DNA of 64,000 nt from Agreia bicolorata (lineage in GTDB: Bacteria > Actinomycetota > Actinomycetes > Actinomycetales > Microbacteriaceae): the NCBI RefSeq assembly GCF_000938265.1, contig NZ_JYFC01000008.1, forward strand, positions 1 to 64,000, in the 5' to 3' direction. The notes under the pieces are model-generated. The model was not told where the DNA came from and did not search any database. It saw nothing but the letters and a program-made list of their open reading frames with translations. The translations under genes were made by a program, and so were the position numbers. Positions 52,467 through 61,400 of this stretch are shown here, piece after piece (position 1 is the first letter of the stretch; each line of letters begins with the position of its first letter).

Positions 52467-52841
52467 TCAGTGGCCGCGCAGCTTCTCGATATCGCGTCGC
52501 TCGCGCTTCGTCGGACGTCCGGCCCCACGATCGCGGATGGGAACGAAGGGCACGTCTTCACGCGCCGGCGGCGGCGGCGGAGTGTTGTCTGTCAAGCTCT
52601 CTGCCGCGACGGCCGCGCTCACTCGTTTCGCGAGGATCCTCTTGACCACCACGATCCGCTCGGCGTCGGGCATTCGGAGTCTGACCTCGTCGCCCACCCG
52701 TACGGAGTAGGCCGCCTTCACCTTCTCGCCGTTGACCCGCACGTGACCCGCACGGCACGCGGCCGTGGCAAGGGAGCGTGACTTGATCAGCCGAACGGCC
52801 CAGATCCAGCTGTCCACTCGAATCGATGAGCCTGCTTCCAT
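52467..52841 (-). CDS. S4-domain RNA-binding protein (HslR-like)
   Basis: 124 aa. S4 pattern: RVDSWIWAVRLIKSRSLATAACRAGHVRVNGEKVKAAYSVRVGDEVRL, as in heat-shock protein Hsp15 that binds stalled 50S subunits. Basic C-terminus. Divergent from alkB with the LexA box between. Confidence 0.88.
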   Translation of the reverse strand: MEAGSSIRVDSWIWAVRLIKSRSLATAACRAGHVRVNGEKVKAAYSVRVGDEVRLRMPDAERIVVVKRILAKRVSAAVAAESLTDNTPPPPPAREDVPFVPIRDRGAGRPTKRERRDIEKLRGH

Positions 52842-52883
52842 TCCTCGACTCTACGAGACGACCGATGCGACACCCACGGCGAC

Positions 52884-52899
52884 TAGAACATATGTTCGA
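52884..52899. promoter_or_regulatory. LexA (SOS) box before the AlkB-like gene
   Basis: TAGAACATATGTTCGA matches the actinobacterial SOS box TCGAAC-N4-GTTCGA at 11 of 12 fixed positions. It lies 19 bp upstream of the AlkB start and 42 bp from the divergent S4 gene. Confidence 0.7.
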
Positions 52900-52918
52900 A
52901 TATACGTATGCTCGGTGT

Positions 52919-53542
52919 ATGACTCTTGCATATCAGGCCTCGCTCTTCGATGACCCGGGGGCGGCCCCGGTCGTCGGCGCCCTCGGCGAGCGGGTGCGGC
53001 GCATCCCGCTCGATTCGGGGGCGTGGATCGATTTGAGGCCGGGATGGGTCGCCAATTCCGACTCGCTCTTCGAAGACCTGGTCGCTGCCGTGGAGTGGCG
53101 AGCCGACAGGCGTGAGATGTACGACAGGGTGGTCGAGGTGCCTCGGCTTGTGAGCTGGTTCGGCGCGAAAGACCGCCTGCCGCACCCGACGCTCGACGAG
53201 TCGATGCGGTTGCTCAATGAGCACTACGCGCATCTCGATGCCGAGCGATTCGCGACCGCCGGCCTGTGCTTCTATCGAACCGGCGACGACAGCGTCGCGT
53301 GGCACGGCGATCGAGTAGGCCGTACGGTGCAGCGCGACACGCGTGTCGCCATCCTCTCTGTCGGCGCGGAGCGCGTGCTGTCCGTGCGTCCGGTCGGAGG
53401 CGGGGAGATCTCCAGATTTCCGGTGGGGCACGGTGACCTCATCGTGATGGGCGGCAGTTGCCAGCGCACCTACGAGCACGCCATCCTCAAATCGGCCAAG
53501 GCTGTCGGGCCCCGCATCAGCGTGCAGTTTCGACGCGCCTGA
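52919..53542 (+). CDS. AlkB-like 2-oxoglutarate/Fe(II)-dependent DNA dioxygenase
   Basis: 207 aa from ATG 52919. Iron-binding HxD in AWHGDRVGR, distal histidine in RTYEHAI, and the 2-oxoglutarate-binding arginine in PRISVQFRR. Substrate loop LVSWFGAKDRLPHPTL. Repairs alkylated bases by oxidative demethylation. The LexA box suggests SOS induction rather than Ada control. Confidence 0.9.
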   Translation: MTLAYQASLFDDPGAAPVVGALGERVRRIPLDSGAWIDLRPGWVANSDSLFEDLVAAVEWRADRREMYDRVVEVPRLVSWFGAKDRLPHPTLDESMRLLNEHYAHLDAERFATAGLCFYRTGDDSVAWHGDRVGRTVQRDTRVAILSVGAERVLSVRPVGGGEISRFPVGHGDLIVMGGSCQRTYEHAILKSAKAVGPRISVQFRRA

Positions 53543-53549
53543 CCTGCGG

Positions 53550-54170
53550 TTACGCCGAAACGGTGAGATTCGCCAGTTGTTGGGCGAAGGGAATGACGGG
53601 CTCCTCGATGGGCCGTGTTGTGGGGCGTCCCTCGATCATCTCGGCCAGCTCGCCGCCCGCCCGTGTGATCCGCGCGGCAAGTTCGCCATGCGTTCCCCCT
53701 GCGCTTCCCCAGTCTTCTGACGCTGCGAAAACCGAGGTTGGCACGATGACAGATTGTAGGTACGCGAAGAGCGGGCGCACCGAATATTCAAGGGCCAGTG
53801 AGTGACGAGCCGTGCCACCCGTTGCCGCAAGGAGCACGGTCTTGCCGGCTAGGGTGCGCGGTTCGAGGATGTCGAAGAACGACTTGAAGAGTCCGCTGTA
53901 CGACGACGAGAAGATCGGGGTCACCGCGATGACGGCATCCGCGTCGGTGATGGTCTCGATCGCGGATGAGAGTTCTCCGGCGGCGAAACCGGTCAGCATC
54001 GTGTTCGTGATCTCGTGCGCCAGGTCGCGCAGTTCGATGACGGTGATCGTCGCATCGGAACCGGCGTCTGCCAATGCTCGCGTCGTCGCCTCGCCCAGTC
54101 GGTCGGCAAGCAGGCGCGTCGACGAGGGCTGGCTGAGTCCGGCCGAGATGATTGCGATCGACTTGTTCAT
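53550..54170 (-). CDS. NADPH-dependent FMN reductase (CE1759 type)
   Basis: 206 aa from ATG 54170. Flavodoxin-like fold with IAIISAGLSQPSSTRLLADRL, FMN loop TPIFSSSYSGLFKSFFD and LLAATGGTARHSLALEYSVRPLF, matching the actinobacterial CE1759-type reductases that supply FMNH2 to monooxygenases. Possible partner: the LLM oxidoreductase at 37187-38185, though unlinked. Confidence 0.88.
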   Translation of the reverse strand: MNKSIAIISAGLSQPSSTRLLADRLGEATTRALADAGSDATITVIELRDLAHEITNTMLTGFAAGELSSAIETITDADAVIAVTPIFSSSYSGLFKSFFDILEPRTLAGKTVLLAATGGTARHSLALEYSVRPLFAYLQSVIVPTSVFAASEDWGSAGGTHGELAARITRAGGELAEMIEGRPTTRPIEEPVIPFAQQLANLTVSA

Positions 54171-54296
54171 GATGATCTCCACTCCCACATTTCAATGCGT
54201 TTGCATCTACATGGGTTCGAAACCCGATGGCGGTGGCGAATATTCCCACCGATCGGGGGCGGCGCCACCCTCGACGAGATGAGGCAGAATCGGGTG

Positions 54297-54500
54297 ATGG
54301 ATACCTTGGAGCCCGGCGCGTATGTTCACTTCAAGGGCGGTCGATACGACGTCGTCGGCGAAGCGCGGCACAGCGAGACGGAAGAGAGGGTAGCGGTCTA
54401 CCGATCTGCGGACGGTTCCCTGTGGATTCGGCCCCTCGATATGTTTCTCGGCGACGCCGTGGTCGATGGTGTTGCGGTGCCACGCTTCACCAAGCTGTGA
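54297..54500 (+). CDS. DUF1653 small protein
   Basis: 67 aa. Compact SH3-like domain: PGAYVHFKGGRYDVVGEARHSET and LWIRPLDMFLGDAVVDG, the DUF1653 pattern. GTG 54294 is an alternative start. TGA overlaps the ATG of the Nudix gene, so the two are coupled. Confidence 0.85.
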   Translation: MDTLEPGAYVHFKGGRYDVVGEARHSETEERVAVYRSADGSLWIRPLDMFLGDAVVDGVAVPRFTKL

Positions 54501-55450
54501 TGGCCACGAACCCGCTCGACGCGGCAGGTCGCCGACCCCACGGAAGCGGCGACGCGTGGGTCACGGCACCAGATGGGCGTAAATTCTGGGGCACTTTCGG
54601 GGCGGCAGGACTTCTCGTGCACGACGACCGCGGCATTCTTCTGCAGCTGCGGGCCGAGTGGAGCCATCATGGCGGAACCTGGGGTCTTCCCGGTGGCGCA
54701 CGGCATGAGGGCGAGTCTGCCGTGCGCGGTGCTCTGCGCGAAGCGTCGGAGGAGGCGGGGGTGCCGGCCGACGCGCTCGTCCTCGAATTCACGAGCGTGC
54801 TCGACCTTGGAGTCTGGAGCTACACGACGGTCGGCGTGCGCGCCACACATGCCTTCGAGGCGGTCATCGGCGATGCGGAGAGTGCCGAGCTCCGCTGGGT
54901 TCCGATCCACGAGGTCGACTCGCTGCCGCTCCATCCTGGCTTCGCTGCGCGCTGGCCCTCGCTCAAGAGGCTTGTGCAGCAGTCGATCAGCGTTGTCGTC
55001 GATGCGGCGAACGTGGTCGGCTCCCGACCGAATGGATGGTGGAAGGATCGGGCGGGGGCGGCCGCAAATCTGCTCGAGTCGCTCAACCGCCGCGCCGACG
55101 CGGGCGTGCCCGGAACGCTTATGGGTCTCGATGTCGACATTTACTGGCCATCGATCGTCGCCGTGCTCGAAGGGCAAGCCAGAAATGCACCCGATCCGCG
55201 TGCCCAGAACTCGGCGCGTGCCCTGGCCGACGGCATCCATACGCCTGTTCTCATGATCGACCGAGCCGACGGCGAGGGTGACGATCTGATCGTCGAGATC
55301 GCCGATTCGCGGCGGAATCGCGGCGACACGGTGCTGGTCGTCACGGCCGACGCGGGTCTTCGAAGACGTGTCGAGTCGTTCGGATGCGTGACGAAAGGAA
55401 CGAGTTGGCTGACGGGAATACTCGAGGGTCTCTCAGACGGATCCATATGA
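54500..55450 (+). CDS. Nudix hydrolase fused to a NYN/PIN-like nuclease domain
   Basis: 316 aa. Residues ~20-155: Nudix fold with the box GGARHEGESAVRGALREASEEAG (G-x5-E-x7-REx2EExG). Residues ~165-316: SISVVVDAANVVGSRPNGWWKDRAGAA, DVDIYWPSIVAVLEG, GDDLIVEIADSRRNRGDTVLVVTADAGLRRRV with acidic residues typical of NYN/PIN RNases. Suggests sanitising of a nucleotide or RNA cap-like substrate joined to RNA cleavage; the fusion occurs in actinobacteria. Confidence 0.82.
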   Translation: MATNPLDAAGRRPHGSGDAWVTAPDGRKFWGTFGAAGLLVHDDRGILLQLRAEWSHHGGTWGLPGGARHEGESAVRGALREASEEAGVPADALVLEFTSVLDLGVWSYTTVGVRATHAFEAVIGDAESAELRWVPIHEVDSLPLHPGFAARWPSLKRLVQQSISVVVDAANVVGSRPNGWWKDRAGAAANLLESLNRRADAGVPGTLMGLDVDIYWPSIVAVLEGQARNAPDPRAQNSARALADGIHTPVLMIDRADGEGDDLIVEIADSRRNRGDTVLVVTADAGLRRRVESFGCVTKGTSWLTGILEGLSDGSI

Positions 55451-55557
55451 CGCCTGATCGGCGCCCTAACCTGCCTCAGCGTGTATCCGTACGGCGTATT
55501 CCCTGCTCGCGGGCTGACTCGCATCGGCTACGCTGGACACCCTAGGAGGTCACGAAC

Positions 55558-56034
55558 TTGGCTGATGACACGAACGCACACGAGTCCGCGAACCGCGCAC
55601 GTAATGAGACCGACACGACCCTGCACTTCACTGCGGAGTTCGCGGCCCAATTGGCGGCTCTCGAAGGTGGGGTCACGGCAGAAGAACTCGAGGCGATTGC
55701 CGCTCTGCCCTCGGGTTCAGCGCTGCTGATCGTGCGCCGCGGGCCGAATAACGGGGCTCGTTTCCTCCTCGACTCCGACAGCACGATCGCGGGGCGTCAC
55801 CCCGAGGCGGACATCTTCCTCGACGACGTCACCGTATCGCGTCGGCATGCCGCCTTCACACGTCGCGCCAATGCCTTCGAGGTGACCGATCTGGGTTCCC
55901 TCAACGGCACGTACTTCGACGGCGTGCGGGTCGACAGGGCGCTCTTGAGCGATGGAGCCGAAGTGCAGGTCGGCAAGTTCCGTCTTACGTTCTACCCGTC
56001 GCGGCTCGACGTCGTCACCGCTCCCGGCGAGTAG
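55558..56034 (+). CDS. garA: FHA-domain protein GarA
   Basis: 158 aa, TTG start with AGGAGG upstream. N-terminal tail with threonines (NETDTTLHF), the PknB/PknG phosphorylation region in GarA proteins, then an FHA domain: IVRRGPNNGARFLLDSD, IAGRHPEADIFLDDVTVSRRHA, LGSLNGTYFDGVRVD. Known role: phospho-controlled regulator of 2-oxoglutarate metabolism. Followed directly by ftsR, as in mycobacteria. Confidence 0.9.
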   Translation: MADDTNAHESANRARNETDTTLHFTAEFAAQLAALEGGVTAEELEAIAALPSGSALLIVRRGPNNGARFLLDSDSTIAGRHPEADIFLDDVTVSRRHAAFTRRANAFEVTDLGSLNGTYFDGVRVDRALLSDGAEVQVGKFRLTFYPSRLDVVTAPGE

Positions 56035-56736
56035 ATGGCCGCAACACCCGCATCGGCGCGCGGATCAGCCTCGGCACAGCTTCTCAGCATCGGCCAGGTG
56101 CTGGCCCGACTGACGCCCGAATTTCCTGACCTGACACCCTCGAAGCTTCGCTTCCTCGAGGAGCGAGGGCTCGTTAGGCCTGCTCGAACCGAATCCGGCT
56201 ACCGCAAGTTCTGCCAGCAAGACCTTGATCGACTCCGTCTCATCCTCACGATGCAGAGAGATCGCTATCTGCCGCTCGTTGTCATCAAGTCGTACCTCGA
56301 CGACGTCGACGCGGGCCTCGGGCCACTCCTTCCGGGGTCGACAACCGATCACGGGCCGTCGATGCTGCCGAGCGGTCGACGTCTCAGTCGCGACGAGTTG
56401 ATCCGCGAAGCCGGCGCTACGCCGATGCTGCTTCAAGATGCGGTCTCGGCTTCTGTCATCACAGCCGGGGAGACATTCGGAGACGAAACCCTCGCGGTGC
56501 TGAAGGCGCTCGTCGAGCTTCAGCGCTGCGGCATCGAACCGCGCCATCTGCGGGGATTCCGCGTTGCCGCCGAGCGAGAGCTCGGGCTCATCGAAAGTGC
56601 GCTTGTTCCCGTGTCGAGGCGAAATGACGCGTCGAGTCGTGCACGGGCCGCAGAACTCGCCGTCGAGATCGCGGGTCAACTCGAAATAGTTCGAGGGAGC
56701 CTGATCAGATCGGCTCTCGGTCGACTCGTTCCCTGA
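56035..56736 (+). CDS. ftsR: MerR-family regulator FtsR
   Basis: 233 aa, ATG directly after the garA stop. MerR HTH: LLSIGQVLARLTPEFPDLTPSKLRFLEERGLVRPARTESGYRKF. C-terminal domain VLKALVELQRCGIEPRHLRGFRVAAERELGLIE as in FtsR, an activator of ftsZ in corynebacteria. Confidence 0.88.
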   Translation: MAATPASARGSASAQLLSIGQVLARLTPEFPDLTPSKLRFLEERGLVRPARTESGYRKFCQQDLDRLRLILTMQRDRYLPLVVIKSYLDDVDAGLGPLLPGSTTDHGPSMLPSGRRLSRDELIREAGATPMLLQDAVSASVITAGETFGDETLAVLKALVELQRCGIEPRHLRGFRVAAERELGLIESALVPVSRRNDASSRARAAELAVEIAGQLEIVRGSLIRSALGRLVP

Positions 56737-56894
56737 CGACTGCGCGCCGTAGACTAGACGCACGTCGACTCAGCGCGACACGCCGACCGTTAAATGCGGA
56801 TGTCGTTGCTGCCGAGGGATCGCCTCGCTAGCGTGGACTGAGTAGACACATCCGGCATTTCACTGCCGATAACTTTCTGGAAGAGGCGCGTTTC

Positions 56895-57467
56895 TTGAGC
56901 GAGAACATCGGAACCGGTGCCGGCCCAGGCACGAAGCGCAGCGACGACGCTCGCTTCGATGGCCTCCTCTTCACCGACGGCATGGCCGAACTCGACGCTG
57001 ACTCGGGATATCGGGGAGCCGTCGCCGCGCGTGCAGCCGGAATCACCTATCGTCAACTCGATTACTGGGCACGCACCGCTTTGGTCGAACCGACCGTGCG
57101 CGGCGCCGCCGGGTCTGGCTCGCAGCGTCTCTACGGATTCCGTGACATTCTGGTGCTCAAGCTGGTCAAGCGTCTGCTCGACACTGGCATCTCACTTCAG
57201 CAGATCCGCACGGCTATCGAGCAGCTTCGTGAGGCCGGCATCAACGATCTCGCCCAGACGACCCTGATGAGCGACGGAGCCAGCGTCTACCTGTGCACCT
57301 CGAACGACGAGGTCATCGACCTGGTCAGCCGCGGACAGGGCGTGTTCGGCATCGCCGTGGGCAAGGTTCTGCGAGAGGTCGAGACAACGCTCGTCTCGAT
57401 CGATTCGAACGTTCCCGACCCGATGGACGAGCTCGCTGCACGGCGAGCCAACCGCAAGATCTCCTAG
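56895..57467 (+). CDS. MerR-family regulator (second of the garA cluster)
   Basis: 190 aa, TTG start with GGAAG upstream. HTH GITYRQLDYWARTALVEPTVRGAAGSGSQRLYGFRDILVLKLVKRLLDTGISLQQIRTAIEQL, matching the Rv1830 type. Mycobacteria have a bifunctional nuclease gene (Rv1829) between this and ftsR; here only 158 bp lie between and no such ORF is seen. Confidence 0.88.
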   Translation: MSENIGTGAGPGTKRSDDARFDGLLFTDGMAELDADSGYRGAVAARAAGITYRQLDYWARTALVEPTVRGAAGSGSQRLYGFRDILVLKLVKRLLDTGISLQQIRTAIEQLREAGINDLAQTTLMSDGASVYLCTSNDEVIDLVSRGQGVFGIAVGKVLREVETTLVSIDSNVPDPMDELAARRANRKIS

Positions 57468-57493
57468 GCTAAGCGAGCGCTTCGACAGGCTCG

Positions 57494-57539
57494 CTTCGAC
57501 AGGCTCAGCAAACGGGTCCGTTCGCTGAGCCTGTCGAAG
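57494..57539. repeat. CTTCGACAGGCTCAGC inverted repeat (extragenic, likely terminator)
   Basis: 22-bp arms (57494-57515 and 57518-57539) with one mismatch around a 2-nt loop. An extra partial copy of the left arm (CTTCGACAGGCTC) lies at 57480-57492. This CTTCGACAGGCTCAGC sequence recurs between genes in Microbacteriaceae genomes (from memory). It sits between two convergent genes, so a bidirectional terminator role is plausible. Confidence 0.8.
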
Positions 57540-57548
57540 GGCAGGTAT

Positions 57549-58367
57549 CTAACCGCGAGCGGTCTTGGTCTCGGCGTACTCGCCGAGTCGCCCGGTTCGC
57601 ATAACGCGCTCGAGAAGAAGGTCGAAGTTACGCGCCATCTCCTGCGCGCCTTCGCCGGGCCACACATGCAGTGGCTTCGCGGCACCCTGCGCCTGCTGCA
57701 GAGACGTGCGCTCTGGTAGCTGTGGGCTCAGAACGAGCGGACCGAACATGTCGCGCAGCTCTTTGATGCGGAACTGGTGCTCGAGCGACTGCGACCGAAC
57801 ACGATTCACGATGATGCCTAGAGGCTGAAGTCGAGGGCTGAGACCACGACGGATCTCTTCAATGGCTCGAAGTGCGCGGTCTGCCGCTGCGACAGAGAAG
57901 AGTCCGGGCTCGGTGACCACACTGACTCGATCGCTGGCTGCCCACGCGGTTCGGGTGAGTGCGTTGAGCGAGGGGGCGCAGTCGATGAGCACGAGATCGT
58001 AGTCTGCCTCGACGGTGGCCAGTGCCTCCTCGAGCTTCCAGATGTCGCGGATGCTCGGGTGCGGACCGTCGAAGTTGAGCGCCGAGGGACTGCCGATCAG
58101 CACGTCGATCTTGCCGCCGCGATCCTTTGTCCAGCCGCTCGGGGCGATGGCCGCACGAACGACCTTCTCTTTGGGGCTGGCCAGAACATCGGCCACGTTG
58201 AGGTGACCGGCGACACGGATGTCCATGCCGGTCGAGACATCGGACTGGGGGTCAAGATCGACGACGAGGGTACGCAGGCCCTTTGCAAAAGCGGCCGAGG
58301 CGAGCCCGAGCGTCACCGTGGTCTTTCCCACTCCTCCCTTGAGGGAGCTGACGCTGAGTACATGCAC
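57549..58367 (-). CDS. ParA/MinD-like ATPase (orphan)
   Basis: 272 aa from GTG 58367 (GTGs at 58373 and 58376 possible). Deviant Walker A KGGVGKTTVT near residue 9, switch I DLDPQSDVST, Walker B LVLIDCAPS. No ParB-like gene adjacent, so an orphan ParA, probably placing a protein complex in the cell. Convergent on merR, divergent from pyruvate carboxylase. Confidence 0.88.
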   Translation of the reverse strand: MHVLSVSSLKGGVGKTTVTLGLASAAFAKGLRTLVVDLDPQSDVSTGMDIRVAGHLNVADVLASPKEKVVRAAIAPSGWTKDRGGKIDVLIGSPSALNFDGPHPSIRDIWKLEEALATVEADYDLVLIDCAPSLNALTRTAWAASDRVSVVTEPGLFSVAAADRALRAIEEIRRGLSPRLQPLGIIVNRVRSQSLEHQFRIKELRDMFGPLVLSPQLPERTSLQQAQGAAKPLHVWPGEGAQEMARNFDLLLERVMRTGRLGEYAETKTARG

Positions 58368-58445
58368 GAACACCACGTTACCTTTACTAGGCTGAGACAA
58401 CCTAACCGTGCGCTGTATGCGCACGTATTTGTGAAAGGCCCTCCC

Positions 58446-61400
58446 ATGTTCTCCAAGATTCTCGTCGCCAACCGTGGAGAGATCGCCATCAGGGCATTCC
58501 GTGCGGCGTATGAGCTCGGTGCGAAGACCGTCGCCGTCTTTCCTTATGAAGACCGAAACAGCATGCATCGACTCAAGGCCGACGAGGCCTACCAGATCGG
58601 CGAGATCGGTCACCCGGTGCGTGCGTATCTCGACGTGAGCGAGATCATCCGCGTCGCCATCGAGAGCGGCGCCGACGCCATCTACCCCGGTTACGGTTTT
58701 CTCTCCGAGAATCCCGAACTCGCCGAGGCTGCCCGCGCATCGGGAATCACCTTCATCGGGCCCGGCTCGCACGTGCTCGAGATGGCCGGAAACAAGGTCA
58801 CGGCGAAGGATCATGCGATCGCAGCCGGTGTGCCGGTACTCCGATCCACCCCTGCATCACGTGACCTCGACGTGCTCCTGGCTGGTGCTGCTGGGATCGG
58901 CTTCCCCCTTTTCGCCAAGGCTGTCGCCGGAGGCGGCGGTCGAGGGATGCGTAGGGTCGAGTCGCAAGGCGAGCTGAGAGAAGCCCTCGAGGCGGCGATG
59001 AGAGAGGCCGACAGCGCATTCGGCGACTCCACCATGTTCCTCGAGCAGGCTGTCCTTCGCCCGAGGCACATCGAGGTGCAGATCCTTGCGGATGCAACGG
59101 GGGAGACCCTGCACCTCTTCGAGCGAGACTGCTCCGTTCAACGGCGCAACCAGAAGGTCATCGAGATCGCGCCGGCACCGAACATCAGCGACGAGCTGCG
59201 TGAGGCGCTGCACCGAGATGCGATCGCCTTCGCTCGGTCGATCGGATACGTGAACGCCGGCACGGTCGAGTTCCTTGTCGACACCGTGGGGCAACGCGCG
59301 GGCGAGCATGTCTTCATCGAGATGAATCCGCGCATCCAGGTCGAACACACCGTCACCGAAGAGGTCACCGATGTCGACCTCGTTCAGTCGCAGATGCTCA
59401 TCGCCGCAGGCGTCACCCTGGCCGAGATGGGCCTGTCGCAGGAGAAGATCGTGCTTCGCGGTGCCGCATTGCAGTGCCGCATCACAACCGAAGATCCGAC
59501 CGCGGGGTTCCGGCCCGATACGGGCAAGATCACCACGTACCGATCGCCGGGAGGAGCTGGCATTCGGCTCGACGGCGGAACCATCAATCCGGGCGCGCAG
59601 ATCAGTCCGCACTTCGACTCGATGCTGGCCAAGCTCACCTGTCGCGGCCGCGACTTCTCGGCCGCAGTGCGTCGCTCGAAACGAGCCCTAGCGGAATTCC
59701 GCATCCGCGGCGTTGCCACCAACATCCCGTTCCTGCAGGCCGTGCTCGAAGACCCGAGCTTCGCGGCGGGAGACCTGAGCACCTCGTTCATCGACGAACG
59801 CCCCGAACTGCTTCGAGGCCATGTCTCAAAAGACCGCGGAACCAAGATCCTCAACTGGCTCGCTGACGTAACCGTCAACCAGCCGAACGGCGCACGCCTG
59901 TCGAGCGTCAACCCCCTCGACAAGCTTCCGGCCATCGACCTCGATGCCCCCGCGCCGAGCGGTTCGAGGCAGCGACTCCTCGAGCTCGGTCCGCAGGGCT
60001 TTGCGAGCGCCCTTCGCGCCCAGGCCGCTCTCGCTGTGACCGAGACGACCTTCCGCGACGCGCACCAGTCTCTTCTGGCAACACGCGTACGCACCCGAGA
60101 CCTGCTGGCGGTCGCGCCGTACGTTGCCCGCATGACCCCAGAACTCCTCTCTGTCGAGGCGTGGGGCGGCGCGACCTACGACGTCGCCCTGAGATTCCTG
60201 GGCGAAGATCCATGGGAGCGTCTCGCATCTCTGCGCGAGGCCGTTCCGAATGTCGCCCTGCAGATGCTGCTGCGCGGTCGCAACACCGTGGGGTACACGC
60301 CGTACCCGACCGAGGTCACCGATGCGTTCGTGCGTGAGGCTGCCAAGACGGGTGTCGACATCTTCCGCATCTTCGACGCGCTCAACGACGTCGACCAGAT
60401 GCGTCCCGCTATCGACTCCGTGCTCGAGACCGGCCACGCGCTGGCCGAGGTGGCCGTCTGCTACACGGGTGACCTGCTCGACCCCGCCGAAGACCTCTAC
60501 ACCCTCGACTACTACCTGAGACTGGCCGAGCAGATCGTGTCATCGGGCGCACACGTGCTCGCGATCAAAGACATGGCGGGTCTGCTGCGTCCGGCTGCGG
60601 CAGAGAAGCTGGTCACGGCGTTCCGCGCCAACTTCGATCTGCCCGTGCACGTGCACACCCACGACACACCGGGCGGCCAGCTGGCGACGCTGCTTGCCGC
60701 GAGCCGGGCGGGTGCAGACGCCGTCGACGTGGCGAGCGCACCGATGGCCGGCACGACCAGCCAGCCGTCGGCATCCAGTCTTGTCGCTGCTCTCGCGCAC
60801 ACCGACCGCGACACCGGCATCTCGCTTCAGTCTGTGCTCGACCTCGAGCCCTACTGGGAAGCCGTGCGCACCGTCTATCGTCCGTTCGAGTCGGGTCTCG
60901 CCGGACCCACCGGGCGTGTGTACAGCCATGAGATTCCCGGGGGCCAGCTGTCGAACCTGCGCCAGCAGGCGATTGCGCTCGGCCTCGCGGATGACTTCGA
61001 GCGCATCGAAGACCTCTACGCGGCTGCAAACAAGATCCTCGGTCGAGTGCCCAAAGTGACGCCGTCGTCGAAGGTGGTCGGCGACCTCGCCCTGCACCTC
61101 GCCGCCGTCAAGGCCGACCCCAAGGACTTCGAAGAGAACCCCCAGAACTACGACATTCCCGACTCGGTGATCGGGTTCATGGCGGGGGAGCTCGGCGAAC
61201 TGCCAGGTGGATGGCCGGAGCCGTTCCGCACCAAGGTCTTGGAGGGCCGCGAAGTCAAGATCGGGGTCACCCCGCTCGCGCCGGCCGACGCCGACACCCT
61301 GTCGGGCGACGACAGCATGGCTATCAGGTCAACCCTGAACAGGCTGCTGTTCGCCGGCCCGACGAAGACATTCGAGCAGGTGCGTGAGCAGTATGGCGAC

